Source of the DNA: Acidobacteriaceae bacterium
GTDB taxonomy: Bacteria; Acidobacteriota; Terriglobia; Terriglobales; Acidobacteriaceae
DNA: 6,691 nt
Reading direction: 5' to 3'
NCBI GenBank assembly: GCA_027306745.1
Contig: DAHUZD010000336.1
Span: forward strand, 1 to 6,691
In this document: positions 6,220 to 6,691 of the stretch, piece after piece
Layout of the letters: every line of letters starts with the position of its first letter
How positions within the stretch are numbered: position 1 is the first letter of the stretch
Program-made: the position numbers and the translations under genes
Notes under the pieces: generated by a model
Seen by the model: the letters and a program-made list of their open reading frames with translations, nothing else
The model's database searches: none
What the model was told of the DNA's origin: nothing

Positions 6220-6691
6220 CGAAACTCCAGACGCGGGCACTGCCCAGTCCGGCGCGCCTGTGGCGCTGTTGGACCGCATCATTCAACAGGGCAAGATCGC
6301 GCGCGATGATTCGCAGCGCCCCTATGCCATCAACCTGCTCTCCGAGTACGCCGTGCAGGTGCTCGATGAAGGCATGACGGTGGGCAAAAACTCCGTCGTC
6401 ACCGGCATCAAGCAGCGCATTGCGGAAATTGATCAACAGTTGAGCGACCAGCTCAACGCCATCATGCACTCGCCGGAGTTTCAGGCTCTGGAGGCAGCGT
6501 GGCGCGGACTGTTTTATCTCGTCAGCAACACCGAGACGGGAACCATGCTCAAGCTGCGTCTGCTCAATGTCACCAAGAAAGAGCTGCTCGCCGACTTGGA
6601 AAAGGCGACAGAGTTCGATCAGAGCGCGCTCTTCAAACAGGTTTATGAGCAGGAATACGGCACCTTCGGCGGCAATCCCTACAGCGTGCTG
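6212..6691 (+). CDS. tssC: TssC/VipB, large sheath subunit of the T6SS (3' truncated)
   Basis: TssC (VipB/ImpC/HsiC) is the larger sheath protein that polymerises with TssB; its C-terminal part contacts the inner tube and is exposed to ClpV in known systems. The window holds the first 160 codons, open to the last base, of a protein normally about 490-500 residues. Seen: a short polar leader (1-17), then LLDRIIQQGKIARDD (19-33) and helices ending in QVLDEGM; HSPEFQALEAAWRGLFYLV (86-104), the strongest TssC signature; TETGTMLKLRLLNVTKKEL (107-125); and FDQSALFKQVYEQEYGTFGG (135-154) with NPY just after. These match the family N-terminal domain block for block. The start is set by a good Shine-Dalgarno sequence in the tssB 3' end and an 8-nt overlap. 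Whether the rest of the gene is intact cannot be seen. Confidence 0.96.
   Translation, partial: MPNETPDAGTAQSGAPVALLDRIIQQGKIARDDSQRPYAINLLSEYAVQVLDEGMTVGKNSVVTGIKQRIAEIDQQLSDQLNAIMHSPEFQALEAAWRGLFYLVSNTETGTMLKLRLLNVTKKELLADLEKATEFDQSALFKQVYEQEYGTFGGNPYSVL

Noticed and set aside
1..6691. Mobile element, CRISPR array, RNA gene or an undescribed system hidden in the window
   Set aside because: Almost every base is in five recognisable T6SS genes. I saw no direct-repeat array, terminal inverted repeat, transposase or integrase motif, or tRNA-like fold outside coding DNA.

Overview
The window is a contiguous piece of a type VI secretion system (T6SS) locus. All recognisable genes lie on the + strand and are tightly packed: tssL (3' part), tssM, tssA, tssB and tssC (5' part). 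Both end genes are cut by the window edges; the three middle genes are complete and show no frameshift or internal stop. There are no RNA genes, mobile elements, CRISPR arrays or long non-coding stretches. The only intergenic gap is 39 bp, between tssA and tssB.

Layout: positions 1-359 hold the last ~119 codons of tssL/DotU (end of the cytoplasmic domain, the single membrane anchor and a short periplasmic tail). Positions 356-4591 hold tssM/IcmF, an inner-membrane protein of about 1411 residues with an intact NTPase domain and a large periplasmic part. Positions 4588-5664 hold a TssA of 358 residues of the short TssA1-like type. Positions 5704-6219 hold tssB (small sheath subunit). Position 6212 to the end is the first 160 codons of tssC (large sheath subunit). 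Three of the four junctions overlap (4, 4 and 8 nt), which suggests translational coupling within one operon.

How they work together: TssL and TssM form the inner-membrane part of the trans-envelope complex. TssA joins baseplate, tail tube and sheath assembly. TssB and TssC polymerise into the contractile sheath that drives the spike out of the cell. TssJ, TssK, the baseplate genes (tssE/F/G), hcp, vgrG, clpV, PAAR and any effectors are not in the window and would be expected nearby.

The most useful non-gene signal is at the tssA-tssB junction. About 130 bp drop to roughly 37% G+C (counted), while the rest looks near 60% by eye. This dip contains a well-formed sigma70-like promoter (TTGATT, 17-nt spacer, TTTAAT with an extended TG) placed to start transcription just ahead of tssB. 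It could give the sheath genes extra transcription beyond the upstream genes.

Organism: a Gram-negative (diderm) bacterium with moderately high G+C. The TssM and TssA sequences diverge enough from the best-known enterobacterial and Pseudomonas forms that a non-classical host such as an Acidobacteriota member is plausible, but this is a low-confidence impression without a database search. I see no previously undescribed system; the window is core T6SS with some local details worth checking.
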